Below are positions 1-7,022 of a DNA stretch of 24,128 nt, piece by piece; the first letter of the stretch is position 1, and each line of letters starts with the position of its first letter. The notes under the pieces were generated by a model, which was not told the DNA's origin, did no database searches, and worked only from the letters and a program-made list of their open reading frames with translations. The DNA is taken from the NCBI GenBank assembly GCA_052389435.1, contig JBQTIB010000117.1:1-24128 (forward strand). The letters are read 5' to 3'. Origin of the DNA: JBQTKD01 sp052389435. GTDB taxonomy: Bacteria; Actinomycetota; Actinomycetes; Sporichthyales; Sporichthyaceae. A program made the position numbers and the translations under genes.

Positions 1-42
1 GGGGGGGTGGCATGCCCCCCGTCCCCCCCCGGCGGGGTTTTT
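1..42 (+). terminator. Probable intrinsic terminator of an upstream, off-window gene
   Basis: The window opens with G-rich and C-rich runs that can fold (G run at 1-7 with C run at 15-20; CCCC at 27-30, GGC loop, GGGG at 34-37). The last hairpin is followed directly by five T residues (38-42), as in a rho-independent terminator read on the plus strand. The gene it would serve lies outside the window, so this is inferred from structure only. Confidence 0.5.
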
Positions 43-139
43 GGGGGCGGCGGATGACTGTGGTGGCTGACAGCCCCCACGGTCATCGGCCGAATCGCCG
101 AGCACTAATCACATCCGTCACTTTTGTAACTCTGGTCTC

Positions 140-145
140 TACGCT
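140..145 (+). promoter_or_regulatory. Possible -10 element (TACGCT) for the first DUF1906 gene
   Basis: TACGCT fits the actinobacterial TAnnnT -10 pattern and lies 42 nt before the ATG at 188, leaving room for a short leader that includes GAGAGG (171-176). I see no good -35 hexamer at 17-18 nt, so the call is weak. Confidence 0.3.
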
Positions 146-187
146 GGGCGAGTTCGTCCTGCACCAGATCGAGAGGTTCCGCCCCGG

Positions 188-1624
188 ATGCGTCAGCGAC
201 CCCGCGTGAACACCTGCGCGTCCCACCGTCGCGACCGCGCCGTGAACGCCCTCGCCGTGATCCTGTTGACCGGAGGCGCGGCGACCGCCGTGCTCCTCGG
301 ACCCGACGCGGCCGCCGGACCGGACCGCAGCGACAAGGGCCCGGCCTACCCCGCGGGGGCCTCGGTCACCCACTTCAAGGGCCTGGCCTTCGACACGTGC
401 ATCGCCCCGACGGCCGCGACCATGCAGGCCTGGCTCGCCTCGCCCTACCGGGCCATCGGCGTCTACACCAGCGGCACCGAACGGGCCTGCCGCCGCCAGC
501 CGAACCTGACGCGGGACTGGGTTGCGCAGGTCAGCGCCATGGGCTGGAAGATCGTGCCGATCGACGTCGGCCGGCAGGCTCCGTGCCGAACCAACCTGCG
601 CAAGAAGCCCATCGACCCGAAGCGGGCCGAGGCGCAGGGCGCGGCCGCGGCCCGACGCGCGGTCGACGCCGCCACGAGCCTGGGAATCCTGCCCGGCAGC
701 GCCCTGTACTCCGACATCGAGCACTACCGGGCCGACGCCCCGCGCTACCGGGGCACGGCGAAGGGGTGCCGCGACGCGGTGGCGGACTACATCAGCGCCT
801 GGACCAAGGAACTGCACCGCAACGGCTACCTCGCCGGCATGTACGGCCACGTGGCCTCCGGCACCAAACACGCCGCCGCCCGGTACGAGAACGGGAACTG
901 GACTCGGCCGGACGCAATCTGGACCGCCCAGTGGGACCGCAAGCCCAAACTGAAGGGCTGGCCGGGCGTGGCCTCCGACCAGTGGGCCAATCGCCAACGG
1001 ATCAAGCAGTACCGGGGAGACCACCTCGAAAAGCACGGCGGCGTCGTGCTGAACATCGACTCCAACCTCGTCGACGCGCCGGTGGCGACGGTGGCGGGCC
1101 AGTACCCGGTGGCGGCGAGCGGCGCGGCGGCCCGCCGCGCCCCGCGGGTGGACTCCGCCCAGGTCAGCACCCCGGTCGCGGGCGGCACCGCTGCGGTGCT
1201 GTGCAAGGTGCAGCGCCGCGACGGCCGCTGGTACAAGCTCACCGACGGTTCCTACCTGCCGCAGTCGGCGCTGGCGGCCGGGGCCACGGCCCGCGCCGCC
1301 GCCGCCCTCTCGACCTGTGCCTATCCGGCACCGGTACAGCGGCCCGAGGGAACGACGCTGCGGGCCAAGGCGGCCGGTTCGTCGCAGGACCGCGGACGGC
1401 TCCCGGTCGGTGCGCTGGCGTGGGTCGAGTGCCGCAACCCGGACCGCCCGTCCTGGCTCTCCGTCGGCAACGCCACGTGGGTGAACTCCGACGACCTTGC
1501 CACCGGTGGCCCCGCCGGCAGTCCGCTTCCCCGCTGCGAGAAGCGCGGCGAGGTCGATCGCCAAAGCGTCGAGCCCGCCGCCGGGAGCCCCGTACCCGGA
1601 GCGGATCCCGTCGACTCTCCCTGA
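188..1624 (+). CDS. Secreted DUF1906 (Rv2525c-like) protein with two SH3-like C-terminal repeats
   Basis: A 478-aa protein. Basic N-terminal residues and a hydrophobic stretch (about residues 19-44, VNALAVILLTGG onward) form a probable Sec signal peptide. Residues about 60-300 match the DUF1906 glycoside-hydrolase-like fold: FKGLAFDTC near the start, SPYRAIGVYTSG, an NLT-x-WV segment, VPIDVGRQAPC, and ALYSDIEHY, whose acidic pair sits where a TIM-barrel hydrolase would hold its catalytic acids. Two short SH3-like units follow (about 325-375 and 376-440), each with a W-Y/WLSV-type strand, suggesting cell-wall binding. The tail is Pro/Gly/Ser-rich. The family is usually exported and linked to the envelope; enzymatic activity is not established. 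ATG 188 has GAGAGG 11 nt upstream; in-frame GTG codons at 206 and 242 are alternatives that would shorten the signal peptide's n-region. Its paralogue follows directly. Confidence 0.85.
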   Translation: MRQRPRVNTCASHRRDRAVNALAVILLTGGAATAVLLGPDAAAGPDRSDKGPAYPAGASVTHFKGLAFDTCIAPTAATMQAWLASPYRAIGVYTSGTERACRRQPNLTRDWVAQVSAMGWKIVPIDVGRQAPCRTNLRKKPIDPKRAEAQGAAAARRAVDAATSLGILPGSALYSDIEHYRADAPRYRGTAKGCRDAVADYISAWTKELHRNGYLAGMYGHVASGTKHAAARYENGNWTRPDAIWTAQWDRKPKLKGWPGVASDQWANRQRIKQYRGDHLEKHGGVVLNIDSNLVDAPVATVAGQYPVAASGAAARRAPRVDSAQVSTPVAGGTAAVLCKVQRRDGRWYKLTDGSYLPQSALAAGATARAAAALSTCAYPAPVQRPEGTTLRAKAAGSSQDRGRLPVGALAWVECRNPDRPSWLSVGNATWVNSDDLATGGPAGSPLPRCEKRGEVDRQSVEPAAGSPVPGADPVDSP

Positions 1625-1625
1625 G

Positions 1626-1644
1626 ACCTGACTGCCAGTCAGGT
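1626..1644. promoter_or_regulatory. Perfect 19-bp palindrome, TetR-like operator candidate
   Basis: ACCTGACTGCCAGTCAGGT is a perfect inverted repeat with 9-bp arms around one central base, starting one base after the stop of the upstream gene. A 1-nt loop and absence of a T tract argue against a terminator. Size and symmetry suit a dimeric TetR-family repressor controlling the downstream amidase gene. No TetR gene is in the window, so the regulator is unknown. Confidence 0.55.
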
Positions 1645-1781
1645 TCGTCCCGCACGGCGTCTGCGTGAAGTTCGAACGATCCCCGCCGCCACGCCGACGG
1701 CCGAGCCGAACCGCCTGTTCACTGCTCGAGGGCGGGCAAACGGCTTTCCGCCCGATAGCGCCGTGGCGGAAGGTGGTTCGG

Positions 1782-3491
1782 GTGGAGCCTGTACCCGGCG
1801 CGGGCCTCGGCACGGGCAAGGTCGTCGCGCTGGTGTTCGCGACCGGCACCGCGCTGATTGCCACGAGCACCCTGACCGGTGGCGAGTCCGGTCTCGCGAC
1901 CGCCGCCGCGGCGGCGCCCATCCTCGCCGCGTCGCCGCCCACGGCGGCGCAGCCGCCGACGTCGACCCCGGCAGTCCCGACCGCCGGAATCACCCGCTTC
2001 AAGGGTCTGGCCTTCGACACCTGCCGCGCGCCGTCGCTCGCCGCCATGCAGGCGTGGCGGGCCTCCCCGTACCGCGCGGTCGGCGTCTACATCAGCGGCA
2101 GCGCCCGCGCGTGCAAGCATCAGCCGCACCTGACCAGGGAGTGGGTCGCGGCGGTCAGTGCGGCCGGATGGCGGCTCGTTCCCATCGACGTCAGCCAGCA
2201 GGCGCCCTGCCTGTGGGGCCCCAAGTCCCGCAACTCCATGCGCCCGCACCTCGCCCACGACCAGGGCGTCGCGGCGGCCCGCACGGCGATCCGGGCCGCC
2301 GGGCGCCTGGGCATGCTGCCCGGCAGCGCGCTCTACTCCGACATCGAGCACTACGGCAGCAAGGCCAAGCCGGGTTGCGTGAAGGCGGTCGCCGACTTCC
2401 TGGCCGGCTGGACCGAGGAACTGCACCGCGGCGGCTACCTCAGCGGCGTCTACGCCCACGTCGGCTCTGGCATCCCACACGCCGCGGACCGGTACTTCTC
2501 CGGCCGATCGCGACCCGACGCGGTGTGGATGGCGCAGTGGGACCGCGGGCGGAACCTGCGGGGCTGGCCCGGAGTCTCGGACCTGTTCTGGGCCGACGGC
2601 GACCGCATCAAGCAGTACCGCGGCGACCACACGGCGAGCTGGGGCGGCTTCGCGCTGCGCATCGACGCCAACGTCGTCGACGCGCCCGTCGCGACCGTGG
2701 CCGGGACCGCGGCGGACGCACCGCCCACGGTCTTCGGCAACCGCTTCATGTCCATGGCCCGCGATCTGTGGCGGCGTCACAAATCCGAGCCCGGTCAGGC
2801 GAACCTGGCCTTCCAGTCCTGGTGCGACTCCCACCGGCTCTCGCCACGCGAGCGACTCGCGGTCACCCTGGAGCGACTGCACGCCTTCGCGCCGACGCGG
2901 GAGTCCTACGCGAGGTCCGTCGCCCGCTTCCGCGACATCTCCCGCTGGGCCGAAGCGCGCTACCCGCGCAACTTCGCCTACGACCGACGCGACCCCTCCT
3001 TCCCCCGGCTGACCGACGTCCGCAGCCAGGTGGACCGCATCGTCCTGCACTACACCGAAGGCCTCGACACCGCGACGAAGGCCCGCACCCAGGCCCGGGA
3101 CATGCACCGCTCGGACCAGGGCACCGGCTACAACTGGTTCGTCAACGACCGCGGCCGCGAGGCGCGCGTCTTCAAGACCAGCAGCCAGTTCACCTACCAC
3201 GTCAAGGATCGCAGCGCCCGCTCCCTCGGCGTCGAGGTTGCGGCCTGCAGCCAGGCCGACGTCACCGCCCGCCAGTACGAGCAGCTGCTCTACCTCGTCG
3301 CGAACGTCATGGAGACCGCCGGCGTCGTGTCGCGCGACCGCCCCGTGGCCGAGGTCGTCGAACGCTTCGTCGTGGGCCACCGCGAGTACGGCGGCGCCCA
3401 GGGCCACGCCGACTTCCCCAAGGTCGTCACCGACCCGTTCCGCGCTCGCCTGGTCGACTTCCTTGTCGACGAGCTCGGATACACCCGCTGA
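1782..3491 (+). CDS. Secreted DUF1906 protein fused to an N-acetylmuramoyl-L-alanine amidase (Amidase_2/PGRP) domain
   Basis: A 569-aa two-domain protein from GTG 1782. That start is preceded by GGAAGG (1768-1773) at 8 nt; an upstream in-frame GTG at 1665 has no such site. Residues about 7-33 (GKVVALVFATGTALIATS) form a signal peptide. Residues 69-306 repeat the DUF1906 domain of the preceding gene (FKGLAFDTC, NVVDAPVATVAG). A helical, Trp/Arg-rich linker (about 310-412) of no family I recognise comes next. The C-terminal part is Amidase_2/PGRP-like: IVLHYTEG with zinc-ligand His423, GTGYNWFVNDRG, and VGHREYGG...GHADFP supplying His533 and His542/Asp544. Such enzymes cut the muramoyl-alanine bond of peptidoglycan outside the cell. 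The fusion suggests wall targeting or remodelling by the DUF1906 part (inference). It converges with the PHP gene 36 nt away. Confidence 0.85.
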   Translation: MEPVPGAGLGTGKVVALVFATGTALIATSTLTGGESGLATAAAAAPILAASPPTAAQPPTSTPAVPTAGITRFKGLAFDTCRAPSLAAMQAWRASPYRAVGVYISGSARACKHQPHLTREWVAAVSAAGWRLVPIDVSQQAPCLWGPKSRNSMRPHLAHDQGVAAARTAIRAAGRLGMLPGSALYSDIEHYGSKAKPGCVKAVADFLAGWTEELHRGGYLSGVYAHVGSGIPHAADRYFSGRSRPDAVWMAQWDRGRNLRGWPGVSDLFWADGDRIKQYRGDHTASWGGFALRIDANVVDAPVATVAGTAADAPPTVFGNRFMSMARDLWRRHKSEPGQANLAFQSWCDSHRLSPRERLAVTLERLHAFAPTRESYARSVARFRDISRWAEARYPRNFAYDRRDPSFPRLTDVRSQVDRIVLHYTEGLDTATKARTQARDMHRSDQGTGYNWFVNDRGREARVFKTSSQFTYHVKDRSARSLGVEVAACSQADVTARQYEQLLYLVANVMETAGVVSRDRPVAEVVERFVVGHREYGGAQGHADFPKVVTDPFRARLVDFLVDELGYTR

Positions 3492-3527
3492 GGCACTGCC
3501 GGCAACAGCCCTGGAAGTGATGGGGCA

Positions 3528-4580
3528 TCAGTCGTGGCGGCGGGTCCACTCCAGGAGCTCGTCGAGGTCCCAGGCGTTGACGATCCGATCGGACGTCAGA
3601 CCCTGTTCGACGGCGCGCACGCAGCCGTAGGGCTGCCAGTCGAGTTGGCCGGGGGCGTGGGCGTCGGAGTCGATCGAGAACCGGCACCCGGCCTCCACGG
3701 CGAGGTCGATCAGACGCCGCGGCGGATCCAGGCGCTCCGGGCGGGAGTTGATCTCGACGGCGACGTCGAAACGGGCGCACGCGGCGAAGACGAGTTCGGC
3801 GTCGAAGTCCGACTCGGGCCGGCCCTTCCCTCCCCCGCGTTTGCCGTCCGGGTCCCGCCCGACGAGGCGGCCGGTGCAGTGCCCGAGCACGTCGACGTTC
3901 GGGTTCGCGACGGCGTTCACCATGCGCCGGGTCATCGCCTCGCCGTCCATGCGCAGCTTGGAGTGGACGCTGGCGACGACGAGGTCGAGACGCGCGAGCA
4001 GATCGGCGTCCTGGTCGAGCGAGCCGTCGTCGAGGATGTCGACCTCGATCCCGGTCAGCAGCCGGAACGGCGCGTAGCGCTCGTTGATCTCGGCGACGAC
4101 GTCGAGCTGGCGCAGCAGCCGCTCGCGGGTCAGGCCGTTGGCGACCTTCAGCTGCGGGGAATGGTCGGTCAGCACCAGGTAGGAGTGCCCGATCACGTCG
4201 GCCGCGGTGCGGGCCATCTCCTCGATCGGCGAACCGCCGTCGGACCAGTCCGAGTGACTGTGCAGATCGCCCTTCAGCGCGGCCCGCAGCGACTCCCCGC
4301 CGGTGGCGACCTGCGCGGGCGCCGCCTTGACGAGCTTGGTCAGATAGTCGGGAGTCTCGCCGCGCAGCGACTGCTCGATCACGCCCGCGGTGGTGTCGCC
4401 GATTCCCTTGAGCTCCCGCAGCGTCCCGGCCTGCGCGCGGTTCGCGGGCTCGTCCTCCGCCAGCGCCCCGAGCACCTCGACGGCGTTGCGAAAGGCCTTC
4501 ACCCGGTAGGTCGGCTGGTGCGACCGCTCGAGCAGGAAGGCGATCTGCTCCAAGTCCGCAATGGGGTCGCGCGCGCTCAC
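3528..4580 (-). CDS. PHP-domain phosphoesterase with N-terminal helix-hairpin-helix (PolX C-terminal-like)
   Basis: A 350-aa protein. Residues 1-85 are helical and contain a helix-hairpin-helix DNA-binding motif (LKGIGDTTAGVI, about 57-68), as in the N-terminus of DNA polymerase X. From residue 105 a PHP metal-dependent phosphoesterase domain runs to the end with its metal ligands visible: GDLHSHSDWSDG (His107, His109), LVLTDHS, GIEVDIL, VASVHS, DVLGHCTG, VEINSRPERLDPP and FSIDSDAHAPGQLDW. The polymerase palm of true PolX is absent, so this is the stand-alone histidinol-phosphatase/3'-5' exonuclease-like form common in actinomycetes. A role in DNA end processing is inferred; the substrate is unproven. 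The longer reading frame back to 4772 is rejected: its N-terminus is Arg-rich low-complexity sequence, whereas GTG 4580 begins the conserved region and has a -10 hexamer 6 nt upstream (leaderless). Confidence 0.85.
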   Translation of the reverse strand: MSARDPIADLEQIAFLLERSHQPTYRVKAFRNAVEVLGALAEDEPANRAQAGTLRELKGIGDTTAGVIEQSLRGETPDYLTKLVKAAPAQVATGGESLRAALKGDLHSHSDWSDGGSPIEEMARTAADVIGHSYLVLTDHSPQLKVANGLTRERLLRQLDVVAEINERYAPFRLLTGIEVDILDDGSLDQDADLLARLDLVVASVHSKLRMDGEAMTRRMVNAVANPNVDVLGHCTGRLVGRDPDGKRGGGKGRPESDFDAELVFAACARFDVAVEINSRPERLDPPRRLIDLAVEAGCRFSIDSDAHAPGQLDWQPYGCVRAVEQGLTSDRIVNAWDLDELLEWTRRHD

Positions 4581-4586
4581 GGCCCC

Positions 4587-4592
4587 ACGGTA
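4587..4592 (-). promoter_or_regulatory. -10 element TACCGT, leaderless start of the PHP gene
   Basis: On the minus strand TACCGT is followed by GGGGCC and then the GTG start. TAnnnT placed 6 nt from the start codon puts the predicted transcription start at or beside the first base of the codon. The same arrangement recurs before several other genes in the window. Confidence 0.5.
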
Positions 4593-4758
4593 GCCGGCCG
4601 TGCCCGAGGAGTCCCCAACGCTCGAACCGCCTCCGCGCGTTCGACGCCACGCCCTCGCTGCCCGAGGCCGGCGAGCGAAGCACTTCGCGCGCGGACTCGT
4701 CGCGGACGCCCCAGCGCCCGGATCGCCTCGGCCCAGGTCTGCACGGTCTATCCCGATA

Positions 4759-4777
4759 GCACGGTTGAACACCGTGC
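4759..4777. promoter_or_regulatory. Inverted repeat in the PHP/fasR divergent intergenic region
   Basis: GCACGGT-n5-ACCGTGC (7-bp perfect arms). A third copy of GCACGGT occurs in direct orientation at 4741-4747, and a separate 10-bp palindrome CGTGTACACG lies at 4792-4801, about 30 bp before the proposed fasR -10. The cluster in the 265-bp divergent spacer suggests a regulator site, perhaps autoregulation by FasR, but its sequence differs from the palindrome before fabD, so a different regulator is equally possible. Confidence 0.4.
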
Positions 4778-4832
4778 CGGCGCCTCAGCGGCGTGTACAC
4801 GTGCGCTATCGGCCCATGTGGGGCACGCGCCC

Positions 4833-4838
4833 TACGCT
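4833..4838 (+). promoter_or_regulatory. -10 element TACGCT, leaderless start of fasR
   Basis: TACGCT lies 7 nt before ATG 4846 and there is no Shine-Dalgarno sequence, so the predicted transcript begins at or next to the start codon. This supports ATG 4846 over the in-frame ATG at 4816. Confidence 0.5.
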
Positions 4839-4845
4839 TCGGGAC

Positions 4846-6024
4846 ATGGGCGGGCGGCGGGCGGAGGTGTCGCATCCACGCACCGTCAAACGGGTCGCGG
4901 AGGCCACCGAGACCATCGGGTCGGCGGCGCTGGCGCGGATGCAGCGCGAGGTCGGCTGGTATCGAGCCCTGACCGCCGAGTCGCGGTCCTGGATCGAGTT
5001 GATCGTCCGGGCCGGCGTGGACAACTTCGCAAAGTGGCTGACCGACGCCGACCAGGGCGCGCGCCTGCCTACCGAGGTGTTCTCCGCGGCCCCGCCGGAG
5101 ATGACGCGCGCGGTCACCCTGCAGCAGACCGTCGAGCTGGTGCGGCTCACCGTCGACGTCCTCGAGGACCGCATCGAGGAGGTGGCCGCGCCGGGCGAGT
5201 CCGACTGGCTCCGCAACGCGGTGCTGCGCTACTCCCGCGAACTGGCCTTCGCCGCCGCGCAGATCTACGCCCAGGCCGCCGAGGCCCGCGGCGCGTGGGA
5301 CGCGCGGCTCGAGGCGGTCATCGTCGACGCCGTCCTGCGCGACGAGCCCGACGAGGCGCTGCACTCCCGCGCCTCCGCGCTGGGGTGGGGTCAGACCGGA
5401 GGGGTGACCGTCGTCGTCGGGACCACGCCGAGCAAGGACCCGGCGGTCGTGGCCAACGCCATCCACCGCATCGGCCGGCACGCAGGCCTGGCGGTGCTCG
5501 TCGGCGTGCAGGGCGAACGTCTCGTCGTGATCGTCGGCGGCCTCGACGACCCGCGTCGGGCGGGTGCGATCGTCGCCTCGGCGTTCGGCGTGGGCCCCGT
5601 GGTCGTCGGACCCGCCGTCCCGGATCTCGCCTCGGCGACGCGTTCGGCAGCCGCCGCCCTCGGCGGTCTGCGCGCCGCCGCGGCGTGGCCCGACGCACCC
5701 CGCCCGGTGGCCGCGGACGACCTGCTGCCCGAGCGCGCGATCGCCGGCGACTCCGGTGCCAAACGACAGTTGATCGAAGACGTCTACCGTCCGCTGCGCG
5801 ACGCCGGACCGGCCGTCCTGGAGACCGTGGAAGTCTTCCTGGAGCAGACGGCGTCGCTGGAGGCGACCGCCCGACTGTTGTTCGTTCACCCCAACACGGT
5901 TCGCTATCGGCTACGGCGTGTGACCGAGGTCACCGGGCATTCGCCCACGATTGCCCGTTCCGCGTTCACGCTGCGTATAGCACTGACCCTGGGAAGACTG
6001 GAAATCCAAGACCACGCCTTGTAG
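4846..6024 (+). CDS. fasR: FasR, PucR-family transcriptional regulator of fatty acid synthesis
   Basis: A 392-aa cytoplasmic regulator. The N-terminal part (HPRTVKRV...LARMQREVGWYRAL...SRSWIELIVRAGVDNFAKWL) is the signature of the regulator preceding fabD in actinomycetes. A central GGDEF-like/PucR region follows (VTVVVGTTPSKD, LVVIVGGLDD). The last 65 residues hold the PucR helix-turn-helix (about 330-385; VFLEQTASLEATARLLFVHPNTVRYRLRRV). In Streptomyces coelicolor the orthologue activates the fabD-fabH-acpP-fabF operon; position and similarity here indicate the same role. The frame extends upstream to 4600, but the conserved N-terminus starts near ATG 4846, which has a leaderless-type -10 box. 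The stop codon lies inside a 17-bp palindrome that may be the protein's own target. The ligand is not evident from sequence. Confidence 0.88.
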   Translation: MGGRRAEVSHPRTVKRVAEATETIGSAALARMQREVGWYRALTAESRSWIELIVRAGVDNFAKWLTDADQGARLPTEVFSAAPPEMTRAVTLQQTVELVRLTVDVLEDRIEEVAAPGESDWLRNAVLRYSRELAFAAAQIYAQAAEARGAWDARLEAVIVDAVLRDEPDEALHSRASALGWGQTGGVTVVVGTTPSKDPAVVANAIHRIGRHAGLAVLVGVQGERLVVIVGGLDDPRRAGAIVASAFGVGPVVVGPAVPDLASATRSAAAALGGLRAAAAWPDAPRPVAADDLLPERAIAGDSGAKRQLIEDVYRPLRDAGPAVLETVEVFLEQTASLEATARLLFVHPNTVRYRLRRVTEVTGHSPTIARSAFTLRIALTLGRLEIQDHAL

Positions 6025-6035
6025 GAATCCTACAA
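6019..6035. promoter_or_regulatory. Perfect 17-bp palindrome before fabD, candidate FasR operator
   Basis: TTGTAGGAATCCTACAA has 8-bp perfect arms around a single base and overlaps the fasR TAG stop (6022-6024). It ends 66 bp before the fabD start. Its place between the regulator gene and the operon that regulator controls in Streptomyces makes it the best operator candidate. If fabD is leaderless the site sits about 65-85 bp upstream of the transcription start, a position typical of activators. Confidence 0.6.
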
Positions 6036-6101
6036 ACGACGCGCGGCATCTTGGTGTCGCACGTTACGGCGCGCAAGCCCCCGCAGGGGCATGGTTGTCC
6101 T

Positions 6102-7022
6102 GTGCTTGCACTTGTCGCGCCGGGCCAGGGCGCCCAGACCCCCGGATTCCTCGAGCCGTGGCTCGAACTGCCGACGTTCGCCGTGTGCATCGGCGAGCTG
6201 TCGGCCGCCTGCGGACTCGACCTCGTCGCGCTCGGCACCAAGGGCGACGCGGACCAGATCCGCGACACCGCGGTCGCCCAGCCGCTGCTGGTGGGCGCCG
6301 GTCTCGCGGCCCTCGCGGAGCTGACCGGCGACCCGAGCGCCTTCGGCGTCGCGGCCGGGCACAGCGTCGGCGAGCTCACCGCGGCCGCCGCCGCGGGCGT
6401 TCTCACCGCCGAGGAGGCCATGACGCTGGTGGCCGAGCGCGGCCGGGCCATGGCCGAGGCCTCCGCCGTCGTGCCGACCGGCATGACCGCCGTCCTCGGC
6501 GGAGACCGCGAGCAGGTGCTCGCCGCCATCGCGGCCGCCGGCCTCACCGCCGCCAACGACAACGGCACCGGTCAGATCGTCGCCGCCGGCACGCTGGCGC
6601 AGCTCGAGGCCTTCGCAGCGGAGCCGCCCGCGAAGGCGCGCCTCATTCCCCTCTCGGTGGCCGGCGCCTTCCACACCGTGCACATGGCCCCGGCCGTGGA
6701 GCGCATGGCCGCCGCGGCCGCCGCGATCAAGCCCGGCGAACCCTCCCTGGCGCTGCTCACCAACGCCGACGGATCCGTCGTCGACTCGGGCGCCGATTTC
6801 CTGGCCCGGCTGGTGAACCAGGTGTCCAACCCGGTCCGCTGGGACCTGTGCAGCGAGACCATGCTGAGCCTCGGCGTCACCGGCATGGTGGAGTTGCTCC
6901 CGGGCGGAACGCTCGTGGGTCTCGCGAAGCGCGGGATGCGCGGCGTCGCCGGAGTCGCTCTGAAGACCCCGGACGATCTGGAAGCCGCCCGCGCACTCCT
7001 TGCCGAGGGGACATCCGCATGA
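6102..7022 (+). CDS. fabD: Malonyl-CoA:ACP transacylase FabD
   Basis: A 306-aa enzyme that moves the malonyl group from CoA to the ACP phosphopantetheine, supplying extender units for type II fatty acid synthesis. Visible motifs are VAPGQGAQTPGF at the N-terminus (residues 5-16), GHSVGE with nucleophile Ser88, a QIVAAG strand, GAFHT with catalytic His191, and the closing VELLPGGTLVGLAKR. GTG 6102 gives an N-terminus (VLALVAPGQGAQ) that lines up with actinomycete FabD. The open frame continues far upstream but without coding character. The region before the start has only AGGGG 12 nt away, plus CATGGT 6 nt upstream, a weak match to the leaderless pattern seen elsewhere here. First gene of the fab operon; its TGA overlaps the fabH ATG (ATGA). 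Confidence 0.93.
   Translation: MLALVAPGQGAQTPGFLEPWLELPTFAVCIGELSAACGLDLVALGTKGDADQIRDTAVAQPLLVGAGLAALAELTGDPSAFGVAAGHSVGELTAAAAAGVLTAEEAMTLVAERGRAMAEASAVVPTGMTAVLGGDREQVLAAIAAAGLTAANDNGTGQIVAAGTLAQLEAFAAEPPAKARLIPLSVAGAFHTVHMAPAVERMAAAAAAIKPGEPSLALLTNADGSVVDSGADFLARLVNQVSNPVRWDLCSETMLSLGVTGMVELLPGGTLVGLAKRGMRGVAGVALKTPDDLEAARALLAEGTSA

Noticed and set aside
83..2047. Long minus-strand open frame opposite the DUF1906 genes
   Set aside because: It spans two real plus-strand genes and encodes Arg/Gly/Val-rich low-complexity sequence, as expected of a shadow in high-G+C DNA.
3492..3527. Bidirectional terminator between the amidase and PHP genes
   Set aside because: Only an 8-bp TGCCGGCA palindrome is present, with no loop or T tract.
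3427..5889. Long minus-strand frame across the PHP gene and fasR
   Set aside because: Wrong frame for both; the product lacks motifs while the PHP and PucR domains are clear in other frames.
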